Positions 15,766 to 26,233 are shown, counted from the stretch's first letter. The stretch: DNA of 64,000 bases from Polaribacter pacificus (GCF_038024035.1 NZ_CP150664.1:1984001-2048000), one strand, 5' to 3'. Numbers and translations: made by a program. Notes: generated from the letters alone by a model not told the origin.

Positions 15766-18030
15766 ATGGGAGATCCATATATTTTAATGCTTGTTGCATT
15801 GGCTGTATTAGCCTCAGTTGACTTGGTAGTTGGTGTGAGTAATGATGCAGTTAACTTTTTAAATTCTGCAATTGGGTCTAAAGCCCTTCCTGTAAAAAAG
15901 ATCATGATCATAGCCAGTTTGGGTGTGTTCTTTGGAGCCGTGTCTTCGAGTGGAATGATGGAGGTTGCTAGAAAAGGAATTTTTGTGCCTAGCGAGTTTT
16001 ATTTCAATGAAATCATGTACATATTTATGGCTGTAATGATTACAGACATTTTGTTGTTAGATGTGTTTAATTCTTTAGGAATGCCAACATCAACAACGGT
16101 TTCTATTGTATTTGAATTGTTGGGAGCAGCCGTAGCAATGGCTTTGATTAAGATTTCTGCCAATGACGCTCAAACCTTTGCAAATCTTGGACAATACATC
16201 AATTCAGATAAAGCCTTACAAATTATTTTTGGTATTCTGCTTTCTGTAGTCGTCGCATTCTCTGTAGGGGCAATAGTTCAATATTTTTCTCGATTAATCT
16301 ATTCGTTTAATTTTGAACAAAGAGCCAGTTATATAAGTGCAATCTTTGGAGGTTTTGCAATTACTGCGATTACCTACTTTATCTTTATTAAAGGATTAAA
16401 AGGAACTCCTTACTATGGAGATATTGAGCATCTTATTGAAGGAAAAACCGTTTGGATTATTCTTTTGAGTTTTATCGCTTGGACCATACTTTCTCAAGTA
16501 CTTATAGTCTTTTTTAAGATAAATGTTTTAAAACTGATTATTGGAATCGGAACTTTTTCTTTAGCCATGGCTTTTTCTGGAAACGATTTGGTAAACTTTA
16601 TTGGAGTGCCTGTTGCCGCATGGAACTCATATGAAGCTTGGCAAGCATCAGGTGTTGATGCAGATTCTTTTCCGATGGGTGTCTTAGCGCAAAAAGTACC
16701 TTCAAATGTTTGGTTGCTTTTAGTTGCTGGAGGAGTAATGGTTATTACTTTATGGACCTCTAAAAAGGCAAAAACAGTTATAGAAACAGGAATCAATTTA
16801 TCTCGACAAGGAGAAGGACATGAAAAGTTTCAACCAAATCCAATGTCAAGAATAGTAGTTAGAGCTGCTATGGGTATTAATTATGCCTTTAGTGCTTTAA
16901 TCCCAGGAAAAACCTTAAAGTTTATCGATAATAAATTTCAAAAACCGGTAATAGAATTGTCTAAGGACAAAACCTATGAAATGCCAGCTTTTGATATGGT
17001 AAGAGCTTCTGTAAACTTGATTGTAGCCGGAATCTTAATCTCTATTGGAACCTCTTTAAAATTACCACTTTCTACTACCTATGTAACGTTTATGGTTGCT
17101 ATGGGTACTTCTTTGGCTGATAGAGCTTGGGGAAGAGAGAGTGCAGTGTATAGAGTTGCAGGAGTTATCAATGTAATTGGAGGTTGGTTTGCAACTGCCA
17201 TTATCGCTTTTGTAACTGCAGCAACCTTTGCATATTTAATTAGTTTAGGAGGTATAGCCGCTGTTGCGATGCTGTTAATTTTGGTTGTTTTTCTGATGGG
17301 GAAAAATTATATTTCTTATTCTAAGAAAAACAAAGAAGTTAAAAAGCAACGTCTAATTAACAGAGCAGAATTGATCACCATCAATGGGGTAATTGAAGAG
17401 AGCTCTGATCATATATCTGAAGTTGCTGATCGCGTAAATAAATTGTACACCAATGTGGTTGATGATTTAGCAAAACACGATTTAAACAAGCTTAGAAAAA
17501 CTGACAAGCACGTTGGAAAGTTAAATGATGAAATAGACGACTTAAAAGATGGAGTGTTTTACTTTATCAAATCACTTGATGACACGTCTGTACAGGCAAG
17601 TAGATTTTACATCCTTGTGTTAGGTTATTTACAAGATGTAGCACAATCTATTAGTTATATTTCTAGAGCTAGCTATAAACATGTAAACAACAATCATAAA
17701 AACCTTAAAAAAGGTCAGTTAAAAGATTTGAAAGTTATTGATAATCAATTAACGGCTATCTTAGATAAAGTAAGTGCTGTTTTTCAGAATAGAACTTTTG
17801 AGCAATTAGATGAGGTCTTGGTTGATAAGAAAGAATTGTTAATCGATGTTACCAGCTCTATTGAAAAACAGATTGATAGAATTCGTACAGATGAAACAAG
17901 TCCTAAGAACACAACCTTGTACTTTAGTATATTGTTAGAAACTAAAGATTTGATTTCTGCATTGATGAATCTCTTGCAAACTTATGAAGAGTTTCATTTG
18001 AGCACCAAGCAGCAAGAAGAATTAAAGTAA
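15766..18030 (+). CDS. PiT-family inorganic phosphate transporter with PhoU-like C-terminus
   Basis: 754 residues. The two inverted PHO4 halves carry the family signatures: GVSNDAVNFLNSAIGSKAL with FEL/MPTSTTVSIVFELLGAA near the N-terminus, and LPLSTTYVTFMVAMGTSLADRAWG in the second half; about 10-12 membrane segments. After about residue 530 a soluble, helical, heptad-rich region (VNKLYTNVVDDLAKHDLNKL onward) resembles PhoU/DUF47 regulatory domains. Symports phosphate with H+ or Na+. The fusion is common in Bacteroidota. The gene is divergent from the phosphate porin and ends in a bidirectional terminator. Confidence 0.94.
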   Translation: MGDPYILMLVALAVLASVDLVVGVSNDAVNFLNSAIGSKALPVKKIMIIASLGVFFGAVSSSGMMEVARKGIFVPSEFYFNEIMYIFMAVMITDILLLDVFNSLGMPTSTTVSIVFELLGAAVAMALIKISANDAQTFANLGQYINSDKALQIIFGILLSVVVAFSVGAIVQYFSRLIYSFNFEQRASYISAIFGGFAITAITYFIFIKGLKGTPYYGDIEHLIEGKTVWIILLSFIAWTILSQVLIVFFKINVLKLIIGIGTFSLAMAFSGNDLVNFIGVPVAAWNSYEAWQASGVDADSFPMGVLAQKVPSNVWLLLVAGGVMVITLWTSKKAKTVIETGINLSRQGEGHEKFQPNPMSRIVVRAAMGINYAFSALIPGKTLKFIDNKFQKPVIELSKDKTYEMPAFDMVRASVNLIVAGILISIGTSLKLPLSTTYVTFMVAMGTSLADRAWGRESAVYRVAGVINVIGGWFATAIIAFVTAATFAYLISLGGIAAVAMLLILVVFLMGKNYISYSKKNKEVKKQRLINRAELITINGVIEESSDHISEVADRVNKLYTNVVDDLAKHDLNKLRKTDKHVGKLNDEIDDLKDGVFYFIKSLDDTSVQASRFYILVLGYLQDVAQSISYISRASYKHVNNNHKNLKKGQLKDLKVIDNQLTAILDKVSAVFQNRTFEQLDEVLVDKKELLIDVTSSIEKQIDRIRTDETSPKNTTLYFSILLETKDLISALMNLLQTYEEFHLSTKQQEELK

Positions 18031-18033
18031 AAC

Positions 18034-18067
18034 AAAAAACCCGAGAATAATTTCTCGGGTTTTTTTA
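18034..18067. terminator. Bidirectional terminator between PiT and VOC genes
   Basis: CCCGAGAA (18040-18047), loop TAAT, TTCTCGGG (18052-18059) with A- and T-runs on both sides. Confidence 0.9.
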
Positions 18068-18436
18068 TAGGTGTTGGTCAATTAAGATAGGGTTCCCATC
18101 CGGATCTTTAAGTAAAATGCTAGCAGGTCCTGTTGTGGTTGTATCTGCTTTGCTTTCAATCTGAATCTGTTGATCTAACAATTTTTGTTGAATTTCTCTA
18201 ACATCTTCAAAATCACCAATGGGTGTTGCATTTTCATCCCATCCAGGGTTAAAGGTTAAGATGTTTTTTTCAAACATGCCTTCAAAAAGACCGATAAGAC
18301 AGGATTCATTTTTCAGGATCAGATATTTGTGATTAAGGTCTCCACCAAAAATATGAAACCCCAATTTTTCATAAAATTCTTTAGAAACAGTTAAGTCTTT
18401 TACTGTCAAACTTACTGAGAATGCACCTAATTTCAT
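18065..18436 (-). CDS. VOC/glyoxalase superfamily protein
   Basis: 123 residues comprising one beta-alpha-beta-beta-beta pair: SVSLTVKDLTVSKEFYEKLGF at the start and ILLKDPDGNPILIDQH at the end are typical of the VOC (glyoxalase/bleomycin-resistance) fold. Probably a dimeric metalloprotein. The substrate cannot be told from sequence. It is convergent with PiT. Confidence 0.85.
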   Translation of the reverse strand: MKLGAFSVSLTVKDLTVSKEFYEKLGFHIFGGDLNHKYLILKNESCLIGLFEGMFEKNILTFNPGWDENATPIGDFEDVREIQQKLLDQQIQIESKADTTTTGPASILLKDPDGNPILIDQHL

Positions 18437-18500
18437 ATGTTTTAATTATTTGTTATACCTCTTAAAGATACACAAATAGAAAGAACTCTAAGAAAGCTAG

Positions 18501-20897
18501 TTATTGCTCTAGTGAGTAGAGTAGCATTTTTAAATCAGTATAACTGTAGGCATCTCCTACTTTTTCTTTTAATTCAGAGAGGCTATCATAGGTGGTATTT
18601 GTAACTATTTCTAGTAGTTCTTTGTGTTTTTTTAGAGGCATTAATTCTAAGATATCAACTTCACCTGTAGGAATAAAACTCATTAAATGTGTTTCAATAG
18701 TTTGTAGGGTCAATTCTCTTTTTGTGGCAATTTCTTTTAAACTATTGCCTTCTTTGAAAAGAGCTAAACTAATTTGGGCGCTTGGTATTTTAGCAGTTTT
18801 TGGTTCTTTTTTATTGGGCTGTAAATCTGTGTACTCCTTAACGCAGTCTAAGATTTCATCGCCATATTTTTGAACTCGTATCTTACCCATTCCTTTTATT
18901 TTTAAGAGTTCTTTGCTGTTTTTAGGAAGTGCATCACAGATGGCATATAAGGTTTCTTGAGTAAAAATTTGAAAATGAGGAATCAGTTCAGCCTTGGCAA
19001 TATCATCTCTTAATTCTCGCAATTTTAAGGCTAAAATTGGATCGCGCTTGCTTGCAACTTTTTTCTTTTTAGCGGGTGCTGTTTTTTGTAAGACAGCGTT
19101 TGCTCTAACTTGTAAGTATGTTTTTGTTTTAAAACCCTCGGTCATTTTTTTTAGCGCAAAGACTTTTTCATTGAGCAGCTGGTGAAGTTGATCATACTGT
19201 TTATCAAAATCTTTTTTCACTGCTTTGTTGTCTGACGAAAACGAAATTTTTGACAAGGGTTGAACAATGTTTTTAATGGTCTGAGTTAAAAAATAATCGA
19301 CGGCTTTTACAAATCGCTCTTGAACAGCTGAATTATTTTCTGGTAGAACAGCAGTATCTGCTAGTGCAGCTAATTGCTGTTTAAAGCCATTTGCAATTTT
19401 TAATAAAGCAACAACTCCTTGATCTTTTATAACTTGTAAAGGCTCGATTACCTCGCCTTTGATACTGGTCTTATTTTTATAATAAATATCAATCAATCGT
19501 GTTGTTGGGTATAAAAACTGCTGATAATCGAACAGTTCTGAAATTAAATTGAGTTGAAACTGTTTTTCGGATTTAATCAAATCATTTTCATCAGGATGAT
19601 TTTCTTCAACACTTTTAGTAAACCAACCAACTTGTGCATCATTGATAATTGCATTGCTGCTAATTTTTGTTTTTAAGACGATGCCTTCTAAAGAGGTGCA
19701 CCGGCTTAAGGCAACATAAGTTTGCCCATGTGCAAAAGAGGCTTCGGCATCTATAATTGCTTTATCAAAAGTAAGACCTTGGCTTTTATGGATGGTGATT
19801 GCCCAGGCCAAACGCAATGGAATCTGAGAAAAAGATCCAGAAACGTCTTCTTTAATTTCTTTTGTTTCTTCGTTAATGGAGTAATTGATATTCTCCCAAG
19901 TTTCTTTTTCTGTTTCAATTTCATCTATCTCATTGGCGCATTGCACCGTAACTGATTCTGTTGAAAGTTGCGTGATGACACCAATTTTTCCGTTGTAATA
20001 CCTTTTATCTACAGAAGAATCATTTTTAATAAACATGACTTGAGCGCCCACTTTTAATGCTAGCTTTTCATCATTTGGAAAAGCGTTCTCGTTAAATTTT
20101 CCAGATACGGTGGCTGTATAATAAATGGTTTCAGCTTTAAGTTTGTTTAACTCAGTGTTATTAATTAATGTTGCTCTATTGTTGTGCGTGGTTAATGTAA
20201 TATAGCCATCGTCAGTAGTTGGTGAAAAATCAGGGTCGAAACGCTCGTTTAAAACTTCTGCTGATTTTGGGCTTAAAGAGTCATTTCTTATTTCATTTAA
20301 TATATTGATAAAGCGTTCGTTTTTTTGACGGTAGATATGCTTTAATTCTATAGAAACTACATTGGCTTCTTGGTATGCTTTTGAGCTAAAAAAATAGACG
20401 GTTTTGTAAAATTGTTGCAACAAACTCCACTCATTGGGTTTTACCACAGGAGCCAGTTGTTGTAAATCTCCAATCATTAATACCTGAGCGCCACCAAATA
20501 CTTTATTCTTGTTTTTATACCTGCGCATTACTTGGTCAATGCCGTCTAATAGATCGGCTCTCACCATACTTATTTCATCAATGATTATTAGGTCTAATGA
20601 TTTAATAATATCAATTTTAGTCCTGCTAAATTTACGCTGCTGATTAGAAGTATTAGCAATTTGATTGGGTAGGATAGGGCCAAAGGGCATTTGAAAAAAA
20701 GAATGAATAGTCACCCCTTTTGCATTAATTGCAGCAACTCCTGTAGGGGCAACAACCACCATTCTTTTTAATGATTCTTTTTTAATTTGATGTAAAAAAG
20801 TGGTTTTCCCAGTGCCTGCTTTTCCAGTGATAAACAAATTTCGATCTGTCTGATCAATAAACTGTAAAGCAAGTTCTAATTCAGGATTTCTAGGCAT
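18501..20897 (-). CDS. PIF1/RecD-like helicase with HRDC and helix-turn-helix C-terminus
   Basis: 798 residues. Walker A GKAGTGKTT (25-33), then APTGVAAINAKGVTIHSFFQMPFG (helicase motif Ia region), Walker B IIDEISMVRADLLDGID, GGAQVLMIGDLQQLAPV and LAWAITIHKSQGLTFDKAI with YVALSRC (motifs V and VI) place it in the PIF1-type superfamily 1 helicases. A C-terminal HRDC-like domain (about 610-690, KELLKIKGMGKIRVQKYG) and an HTH (about 705-740, SLKEIATKRELTLQTIETHL) follow. This combination is standard in Bacteroidota. Likely role in replication or repair of structured DNA. Confidence 0.9.
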   Translation of the reverse strand: MPRNPELELALQFIDQTDRNLFITGKAGTGKTTFLHQIKKESLKRMVVVAPTGVAAINAKGVTIHSFFQMPFGPILPNQIANTSNQQRKFSRTKIDIIKSLDLIIIDEISMVRADLLDGIDQVMRRYKNKNKVFGGAQVLMIGDLQQLAPVVKPNEWSLLQQFYKTVYFFSSKAYQEANVVSIELKHIYRQKNERFINILNEIRNDSLSPKSAEVLNERFDPDFSPTTDDGYITLTTHNNRATLINNTELNKLKAETIYYTATVSGKFNENAFPNDEKLALKVGAQVMFIKNDSSVDKRYYNGKIGVITQLSTESVTVQCANEIDEIETEKETWENINYSINEETKEIKEDVSGSFSQIPLRLAWAITIHKSQGLTFDKAIIDAEASFAHGQTYVALSRCTSLEGIVLKTKISSNAIINDAQVGWFTKSVEENHPDENDLIKSEKQFQLNLISELFDYQQFLYPTTRLIDIYYKNKTSIKGEVIEPLQVIKDQGVVALLKIANGFKQQLAALADTAVLPENNSAVQERFVKAVDYFLTQTIKNIVQPLSKISFSSDNKAVKKDFDKQYDQLHQLLNEKVFALKKMTEGFKTKTYLQVRANAVLQKTAPAKKKKVASKRDPILALKLRELRDDIAKAELIPHFQIFTQETLYAICDALPKNSKELLKIKGMGKIRVQKYGDEILDCVKEYTDLQPNKKEPKTAKIPSAQISLALFKEGNSLKEIATKRELTLQTIETHLMSFIPTGEVDILELMPLKKHKELLEIVTNTTYDSLSELKEKVGDAYSYTDLKMLLYSLEQ

Positions 20898-20962
20898 TGT
20901 AGCAATTTTGATGCAAGATAAACAATCATAAAATGAGTTTATAAAAAATGAGCAAAATTAGT

Positions 20963-21838
20963 TTACGATTTTGCCTCTTTTCTCTTTCCAAGTTGCCACA
21001 TTAAAACTCCTCCAGTTACAAACATCCAAACAGAATAGGCGCCTATTGGAATTCCCATTTCTACATTTTTTAATATGGTAGTTGCAATAACAAATGCTAA
21101 GGTTCCATTCTGAATACCACTTTCTACGGTAATTGAAATAGCATTTTTTAAATCTAATTGAAAGAGTCTAGCAGTTAAATATCCTATTCCCATCGTTAAG
21201 ATGTTTAAGGCCAAAGTAACCAATCCTACTTCTTTCATTCCTGTCCCAATCATTTCAAAGTTGGCTGCGATTACCGCGATAAAAACTAAAATAAAAATAA
21301 GGGTTGAGGCAAGTCTCATTGGTCTTTCCATTCGTTTTGCAAAGCTCGTCTTGAATTTTCGAACCAACATTCCTATAGAAATAGGAATCACAGTGATGAC
21401 CATTATTTGTAATATTGTATCTAGAATAGGCAATTTAATGGTTGCATTTGTTTCTGTTCCAAAATAATCTAATACATAAGACAAAATAAATGGAATTGTA
21501 AGGATGCTTATAATGCTTGTAATCGCAGTAAGTGTTACAGATAAAGCGATGTTTCCTTTACAAACTTGTGTAATTAAATTACTTGTTGGTCCTCCAGGGC
21601 AAGTGGCTAATATCATTAAGCCGACTGCCATCGTAGGGTTTAAGTCAAAAGTGATTGCCAATAAAAAACCAATGATTGGTAAAAAAATGAGTTGATTAGT
21701 CAGTCCTACTAAAACCGCTTTTGGAAATTTTATAATTCTGCTAAAATCTTTAGGTACTAAAGTCATTCCCATTCCAAACATAATTATGGCGAGAGATAAG
21801 GGTAAAAACACTTTACTTATAATTTCGGTAGAAGACAT
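20963..21838 (-). CDS. Bile acid:sodium symporter (BASS) family transporter
   Basis: 291 residues with about nine or ten hydrophobic segments. FGMGMTLVPKDFSRI and LATCPGGPTSNLITQVCKGNIALSVTLTAITS are the BASS/SBF signatures, and the second conserved motif is in SGIQNGTLAFVIATTIL. It probably cotransports an organic anion with sodium; the substrate is unknown since bacteria seldom use bile acids. It stands alone between the helicase gene and the sucB terminator. Confidence 0.9.
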   Translation of the reverse strand: MSSTEIISKVFLPLSLAIIMFGMGMTLVPKDFSRIIKFPKAVLVGLTNQLIFLPIIGFLLAITFDLNPTMAVGLMILATCPGGPTSNLITQVCKGNIALSVTLTAITSIISILTIPFILSYVLDYFGTETNATIKLPILDTILQIMVITVIPISIGMLVRKFKTSFAKRMERPMRLASTLIFILVFIAVIAANFEMIGTGMKEVGLVTLALNILTMGIGYLTARLFQLDLKNAISITVESGIQNGTLAFVIATTILKNVEMGIPIGAYSVWMFVTGGVLMWQLGKRKEAKS

Positions 21839-21904
21839 AAAATCAATAATTTACATTCATAATTATCGAAAGATAATAAAAATAAATTTTGCTAAAATGA
21901 AGCC

Positions 21905-21936
21905 CAAAAAAAATCCCGAGCATATTGCTCGGGATT
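21905..21936 (-). terminator. Intrinsic terminator of the sucAB operon
   Basis: On the minus strand, AATCCCGAGCA, loop ATA, TGCTCGGGATT and a T-run; 20 nt after the sucB stop. Confidence 0.9.
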
Positions 21937-21956
21937 ATGTATTTCTAAAACTAAAT

Positions 21957-23168
21957 TTACAATTCTAAGGCTTTCTGGATGTTGTTGTCCATTAACAAAT
22001 CAACAGGGTTTTCTAAAGCTTCTTTAACGGCTACTAAAAAACCTACAGATTCTCTACCATCAATGATTCTATGGTCATAAGAAAGTGCTACATACATAAT
22101 AGGCTGAATAACCACTTGTCCATCAACAGCCATAGGTCTGTTAACGATGTTGTGCATTCCTAAAATTCCACTTTGTGGAGGATTGATAATTGGTGTAGAC
22201 AACATAGAACCAAACACACCACCATTGGTAATGGTAAAGGTACCACCAGTCATTTCATCTACAGTAATTTGCCCGTCTCTAGCTCTTAATGCCAAACGCT
22301 TTACTTCTGATTCTACACCTCTAAAAGATAAGTTTTCTGCATTTCTAATTACAGGAACCATTAAACCTTTTGGTCCAGAAACTGCAATAGAAATATCTTG
22401 AAAATCGTTTTTAATTTGGAAGTCTCCATCAATCATTGAGTTGACATCTGGATACATTTGTAAAGCTCTTACGACAGCCAAAGTAAAGAAAGACATAAAT
22501 CCTAAACCAACTCCGTGTTTTGCTTTAAAGTCTTCTTTGTACTGTGAACGCAAATCAAAAATTGGTTGCATGTTTACTTCGTTAAACGTAGTTAGCATAG
22601 CTGTTTCGCTTTTTACAGCTACTAAGCGTTCTGCTACTTTTCTACGCAACATAGACATTTTTTTACGTTCTGTTCCTCTTGATCCCGTTGCTGGTTGCGT
22701 TCCCATAGCAGGAGTCGCTTTTACAGCATCATCTTTGGTGATTCTACCATCTTTACCGGTTCCTTGTATGGCAGAAGTATCCATTCCTTTTTCTGCTAAA
22801 ATCTTTTTAGCAGCAGGAGAAGCTGTTCCAGTAGCATAGGTTTTAGCTGCTTCTTTTTGTGGAGCAGGAGTAGCCTCTTTTGGAGCTTCCTCTTTTGGAG
22901 TAGCTTTTGTAGTTGCACCTTCAGGTTTAGGAGCGTCCATGTCTATTAAACAGACAACAGCGCCAACGGCGATAGCATCTCCTTCTTCTGCTTTTAAAGT
23001 AATGATTCCACTTTCTTCGGCTGGCAATTCTAAGGTTGCCTTATCTGAATCTACTTCTGCAATAGGTTGATCTTTTTCAACATAGTCACCGTCTTCCACT
23101 AACCAAGTTGCTATTTCTACTTCTGTAATTGATTCCCCCGGAGAAGGAACTTTCATTTCTAAAATCAT
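21957..23168 (-). CDS. sucB: 2-oxoglutarate dehydrogenase E2, dihydrolipoyl succinyltransferase
   Basis: 403 residues. The N-terminal lipoyl domain carries the lipoylated lysine in E-V-D-S-D-K-A-T (K43). Next come an Ala/Pro/Lys-rich linker (about 78-110), a peripheral-subunit-binding domain ([20 protein letters not shown]) and the acyltransferase core with [10 protein letters not shown] (catalytic His366 and Asp370). It transfers succinyl from lipoyl to CoA in the TCA cycle. It follows sucA by 34 nt. The E3 component is not in the window. Confidence 0.96.
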   Translation of the reverse strand: MILEMKVPSPGESITEVEIATWLVEDGDYVEKDQPIAEVDSDKATLELPAEESGIITLKAEEGDAIAVGAVVCLIDMDAPKPEGATTKATPKEEAPKEATPAPQKEAAKTYATGTASPAAKKILAEKGMDTSAIQGTGKDGRITKDDAVKATPAMGTQPATGSRGTERKKMSMLRRKVAERLVAVKSETAMLTTFNEVNMQPIFDLRSQYKEDFKAKHGVGLGFMSFFTLAVVRALQMYPDVNSMIDGDFQIKNDFQDISIAVSGPKGLMVPVIRNAENLSFRGVESEVKRLALRARDGQITVDEMTGGTFTITNGGVFGSMLSTPIINPPQSGILGMHNIVNRPMAVDGQVVIQPIMYVALSYDHRIIDGRESVGFLVAVKEALENPVDLLMDNNIQKALEL

Positions 23169-23202
23169 CAGTACTAAATTTTATTTTTATCTGAAATTCT
23201 TT

Positions 23203-25938
23203 TTATTCTTTTGTTTCAAAAACACTATCGATTACACGTTGGTGTCTAATTTTAAATCGGGTACTTGAACCCGCCGCAGGAACTGCATAGTATTTTAAAG
23301 AACACACTTGTAATTTTACCAATTCAAATCGCTCTAGCATAAAGCTCCACGCTCCCATGTTTCTAGGTTCTTCTTGAGCCCAAACATAATCAGTTGCATT
23401 TGGATATCTATCGATTACCTGTTGTATTTTCTCTAAATGTAATGGAAATAATTGTTCAATTCTAATCAACGCTATATCCTCTCGTTCTAATTTCTCTCTT
23501 TCTGCCAATAAATCATAATAGAATTTACCCATACAAAATACCAGTTTAGTTACTTTTGATGGGTTGATTACATCGTCTATAACCTCTTGAAACTCTCCTT
23601 TTGAAAAATCATCCATAGAGCTGACTACCTTTGGATGTCTCAACAAACTCTTTGGTGTAAAAACAATTAATGGTTTTCTGTAATTGCGTTTCATTTGTCT
23701 TCTAAGTAAATGATAGAAGTTTGCAGGAGTTGTACAGTTGGCAACAGTCATATTGTCTTCTGCACATAATTGTAAATAACGCTCAATTCTTGCTGATGAA
23801 TGTTCAGAACCTTGCCCTTCATATCCATGAGGTAATAAAACAACGATACCGTTTTGCATTTTCCATTTGTCTTCGGCAGCAGAAATGTACTGGTCAAACA
23901 TAATCTGAGCTCCGTTAGAGAAATCACCAAATTGTGCTTCCCAAATGGTTAAAGTATTTGGATTTGCCATTGCATATCCATAATCAAACCCAAGCACACC
24001 GTATTCTGATAATAATGAGTTGTAAATGGTCATTTCACCCTTATTCTTTGGGTTGGTGTTGAGTAAGTTTATACGCTCTTCTGTGTTTTCATCACGTAAA
24101 ATTGCATGTCTATGTGAAAAAGTTCCACGTTCTACATCCTGACCAGAAATTCGGACATGGAAACCTTCTTCTAGAAGTGATCCGTAAGCTAAAGTTTCTG
24201 CCATTCCCCAGTCTAATTTATCGTCTTCGAAGACCATTTTTGCTCTTCCTTGTAAGATACGCTCTGCTTTGCGAACAAATTTTACATTTTCTGGAACTGT
24301 AGAGACAATTTTAGAGATGCCTTTTAAAGCCTCAGCAGAATAGGTTGTGTCAATAGGTTTTAGCATGGCTTCTAACTGTTGGCGAACAAAACCTTTCCAG
24401 GTAGACTGCATAAATTCTTTTAACTTAGAAGTCGCTTGTAATTTAGATTTTTCAAACTCATCTTCTAGCATGGCTTTAAACTCTGCTGTGATACCCTCAA
24501 TATGAGCAGCATCAATAGAGCCTTCTGCCAACAACTTCGCTACATAAATATCCTTAGGATCTTTGTGTTTTGAGATTGCTTTGTAAAGGTTAGGTTGGGT
24601 AAAACGAGGTTCATCACCTTCATTGTGCCCGTATTTTCGATAGCCTAATAAATCAATAAAGATATCAGACTTAAATTTCATTCTGTATTCAAGTGCCATT
24701 TCCATAGCATGACAAACCGCTTCAATATCATCTGCATTAACATGCAAGACAGGCGATAGGGTTACTTTTGCAACATCAGTACAATAGGTACTTGATCTTG
24801 CATCTAGATAATTGGTGGTAAAACCAATCTGGTTATTTACCACAATATGGATAGTTCCACCAGTTTTATAACCATTTAATTTGGCCATTTGAGTTACCTC
24901 ATAGGCAATTCCTTGACCAGCAATGGCTGCATCTCCATGGATTATAATCGGAAGAATTTTGTTTTCGTCTCCGTTGTATTTTCTATCAATTTTAGCTCTC
25001 GTTATTCCTTCTGCAACTGCAGCAACGGTCTCTAAATGTGATGGATTTGGAACCAAGTTCATCTTGATTTTTTTACCATCTCTATAGGTTTTACTCAATG
25101 TTAAACCTAAGTGGTACTTTACATCTCCATCAATGTTTTCATCTTCAAAGTCTTTTCCTTCAAATTCGCTAAACAAATCACGAACGGGTTTTTTGAAAAT
25201 ATTTACCAAGGTGTTTAAACGACCTCTATGTGCCATTCCAATCACACACTCTTCAACTCCAAAGGATTCAGAGGCATTTCTAAGGGCTACGCTAATTCCA
25301 GGAATCAATGCTTCACCTCCTTCTAAAGAAAATCTTTTTTGCCCCACGTATTTGGTTTGCAAAAAGCTTTCGAAAGTTACAGCTTGGTTTAGTTTGTTTA
25401 AAATATATTTTTTTGAGTCTACAGAATAATTTGGGTGATTGTCGTTTTGGTTTAAACGCTCTTGCCACCATTTTAATTTTTCTGGGTTTCGCATATACAT
25501 ATACTCAACACCAATAGAGTCACAGTAAATTGCTTGTAAATGCGAGATAATTACTGTTAAGGTTGTTTTACCTAAGCCTAAAATTTCACCAGCGGAGAAA
25601 CGAGTATTTAGATCTGCATCAGAAAGACCAAAATTTTCCAAGGCTAAAGTAGGCTCGTATTTTCTACGCTCTCTTACTGGATTTGTTTTCGTAAATAAAT
25701 GACCTCGGGTTCTGTAGCCGTTAATTAAGTCAATCACTAAAAATTCTTTTCGAACTTCTTGAGGAATTTCTTCGCTAATTTCTTTATCGGTTAAGGTGTA
25801 TTTTTCATTGGCCAGATCATAACCTTGAAAAAAGCTTCTCCAGCTCGGTTCAATTGCATCAGGATTCGTTAAGTATTGCTCGTATAAATCTGCAATAAAA
25901 CCAGTATGTGCTGCGTTTAAGAACGAAAATTTGTCCAT
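23203..25938 (-). CDS. sucA: 2-oxoglutarate dehydrogenase E1
   Basis: 911 residues, normal for the thiamine-diphosphate E1 (OdhA/SucA) family. The N-terminal SFLNAAHTGFIADLYEQYLTNPDAIEPSWRSFF is the E2-binding segment. GMAHRGRLNTL, IIHGDAAIAGQGIAYEV (ThDP-binding GDA region), LGYRKYGHNEGDEPRFTQP and GYEGQGSEHSSARIERYL are family hallmarks. It decarboxylates 2-oxoglutarate and reductively succinylates E2. It is the first gene of the sucAB operon, which ends in a terminator after sucB. A -7-like TATTTTTG lies at 25986-25979. Confidence 0.97.
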   Translation of the reverse strand: MDKFSFLNAAHTGFIADLYEQYLTNPDAIEPSWRSFFQGYDLANEKYTLTDKEISEEIPQEVRKEFLVIDLINGYRTRGHLFTKTNPVRERRKYEPTLALENFGLSDADLNTRFSAGEILGLGKTTLTVIISHLQAIYCDSIGVEYMYMRNPEKLKWWQERLNQNDNHPNYSVDSKKYILNKLNQAVTFESFLQTKYVGQKRFSLEGGEALIPGISVALRNASESFGVEECVIGMAHRGRLNTLVNIFKKPVRDLFSEFEGKDFEDENIDGDVKYHLGLTLSKTYRDGKKIKMNLVPNPSHLETVAAVAEGITRAKIDRKYNGDENKILPIIIHGDAAIAGQGIAYEVTQMAKLNGYKTGGTIHIVVNNQIGFTTNYLDARSSTYCTDVAKVTLSPVLHVNADDIEAVCHAMEMALEYRMKFKSDIFIDLLGYRKYGHNEGDEPRFTQPNLYKAISKHKDPKDIYVAKLLAEGSIDAAHIEGITAEFKAMLEDEFEKSKLQATSKLKEFMQSTWKGFVRQQLEAMLKPIDTTYSAEALKGISKIVSTVPENVKFVRKAERILQGRAKMVFEDDKLDWGMAETLAYGSLLEEGFHVRISGQDVERGTFSHRHAILRDENTEERINLLNTNPKNKGEMTIYNSLLSEYGVLGFDYGYAMANPNTLTIWEAQFGDFSNGAQIMFDQYISAAEDKWKMQNGIVVLLPHGYEGQGSEHSSARIERYLQLCAEDNMTVANCTTPANFYHLLRRQMKRNYRKPLIVFTPKSLLRHPKVVSSMDDFSKGEFQEVIDDVINPSKVTKLVFCMGKFYYDLLAEREKLEREDIALIRIEQLFPLHLEKIQQVIDRYPNATDYVWAQEEPRNMGAWSFMLERFELVKLQVCSLKYYAVPAAGSSTRFKIRHQRVIDSVFETKE

Positions 25939-25944
25939 AGGTAT

Positions 25945-25958
25945 CTAAAGTACTTTAG
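25945..25958. promoter_or_regulatory. 14-bp palindrome in the sucA leader
   Basis: CTAAAGTACTTTAG, perfect, between the probable -7 box (25986-25979) and the sucA start. It may be an operator or a mRNA hairpin; no regulator is assigned. Confidence 0.3.
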
Positions 25959-26060
25959 GTATAAAAAATTATCTAAGGCAAAAATACAACATTTAAAAAT
26001 TCTGTCCTTTTTTTTCTAAAAAATTTAGTTAAATAAAACTTTGATTTTTTTTTAAAAAAG

Positions 26061-26091
26061 TTTGGCAGGTTTTTAAAAACGATTATATTTG
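26061..26091 (+). promoter_or_regulatory. Promoter of tRNA-Asn
   Basis: TTTG (26061-26064), 19 nt, TATATTTG (26084-26091): a perfect match to the Bacteroidota housekeeping promoter. Confidence 0.85.
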
Positions 26092-26119
26092 CACTCGCAA
26101 AACAAATAGTCTTGCAAAC

Positions 26120-26193
26120 TCCTCCTTAGCTCAGTTGGTTAGAGCATCTGACTGTTAATCAGAGGGTCCTTGGTTCGAGCCCAAGAGGGGGAG
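26120..26193 (+). tRNA. tRNA-Asn(GTT)
   Basis: A cloverleaf of 74 nt: acceptor TCCTCCT/AGGGGGA, D arm AGCTCAGTTGGTTAGAGC, anticodon loop CTGTTAA (GTT), T arm TTGGTTCGAGCCCAA and discriminator G. CCA is not encoded. It is a single-gene unit with a strong promoter and its own terminator. Confidence 0.96.
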
Positions 26194-26201
26194 CTAAAAA
26201 A

Positions 26202-26233
26202 AGCATCTACAATCGTGTAGATGCTTTTTTTTT
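26202..26233 (+). terminator. Intrinsic terminator of tRNA-Asn
   Basis: AGCATCTACA (26202-26211), loop ATCG, TGTAGATGCT (26216-26225), T8. Confidence 0.92.
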
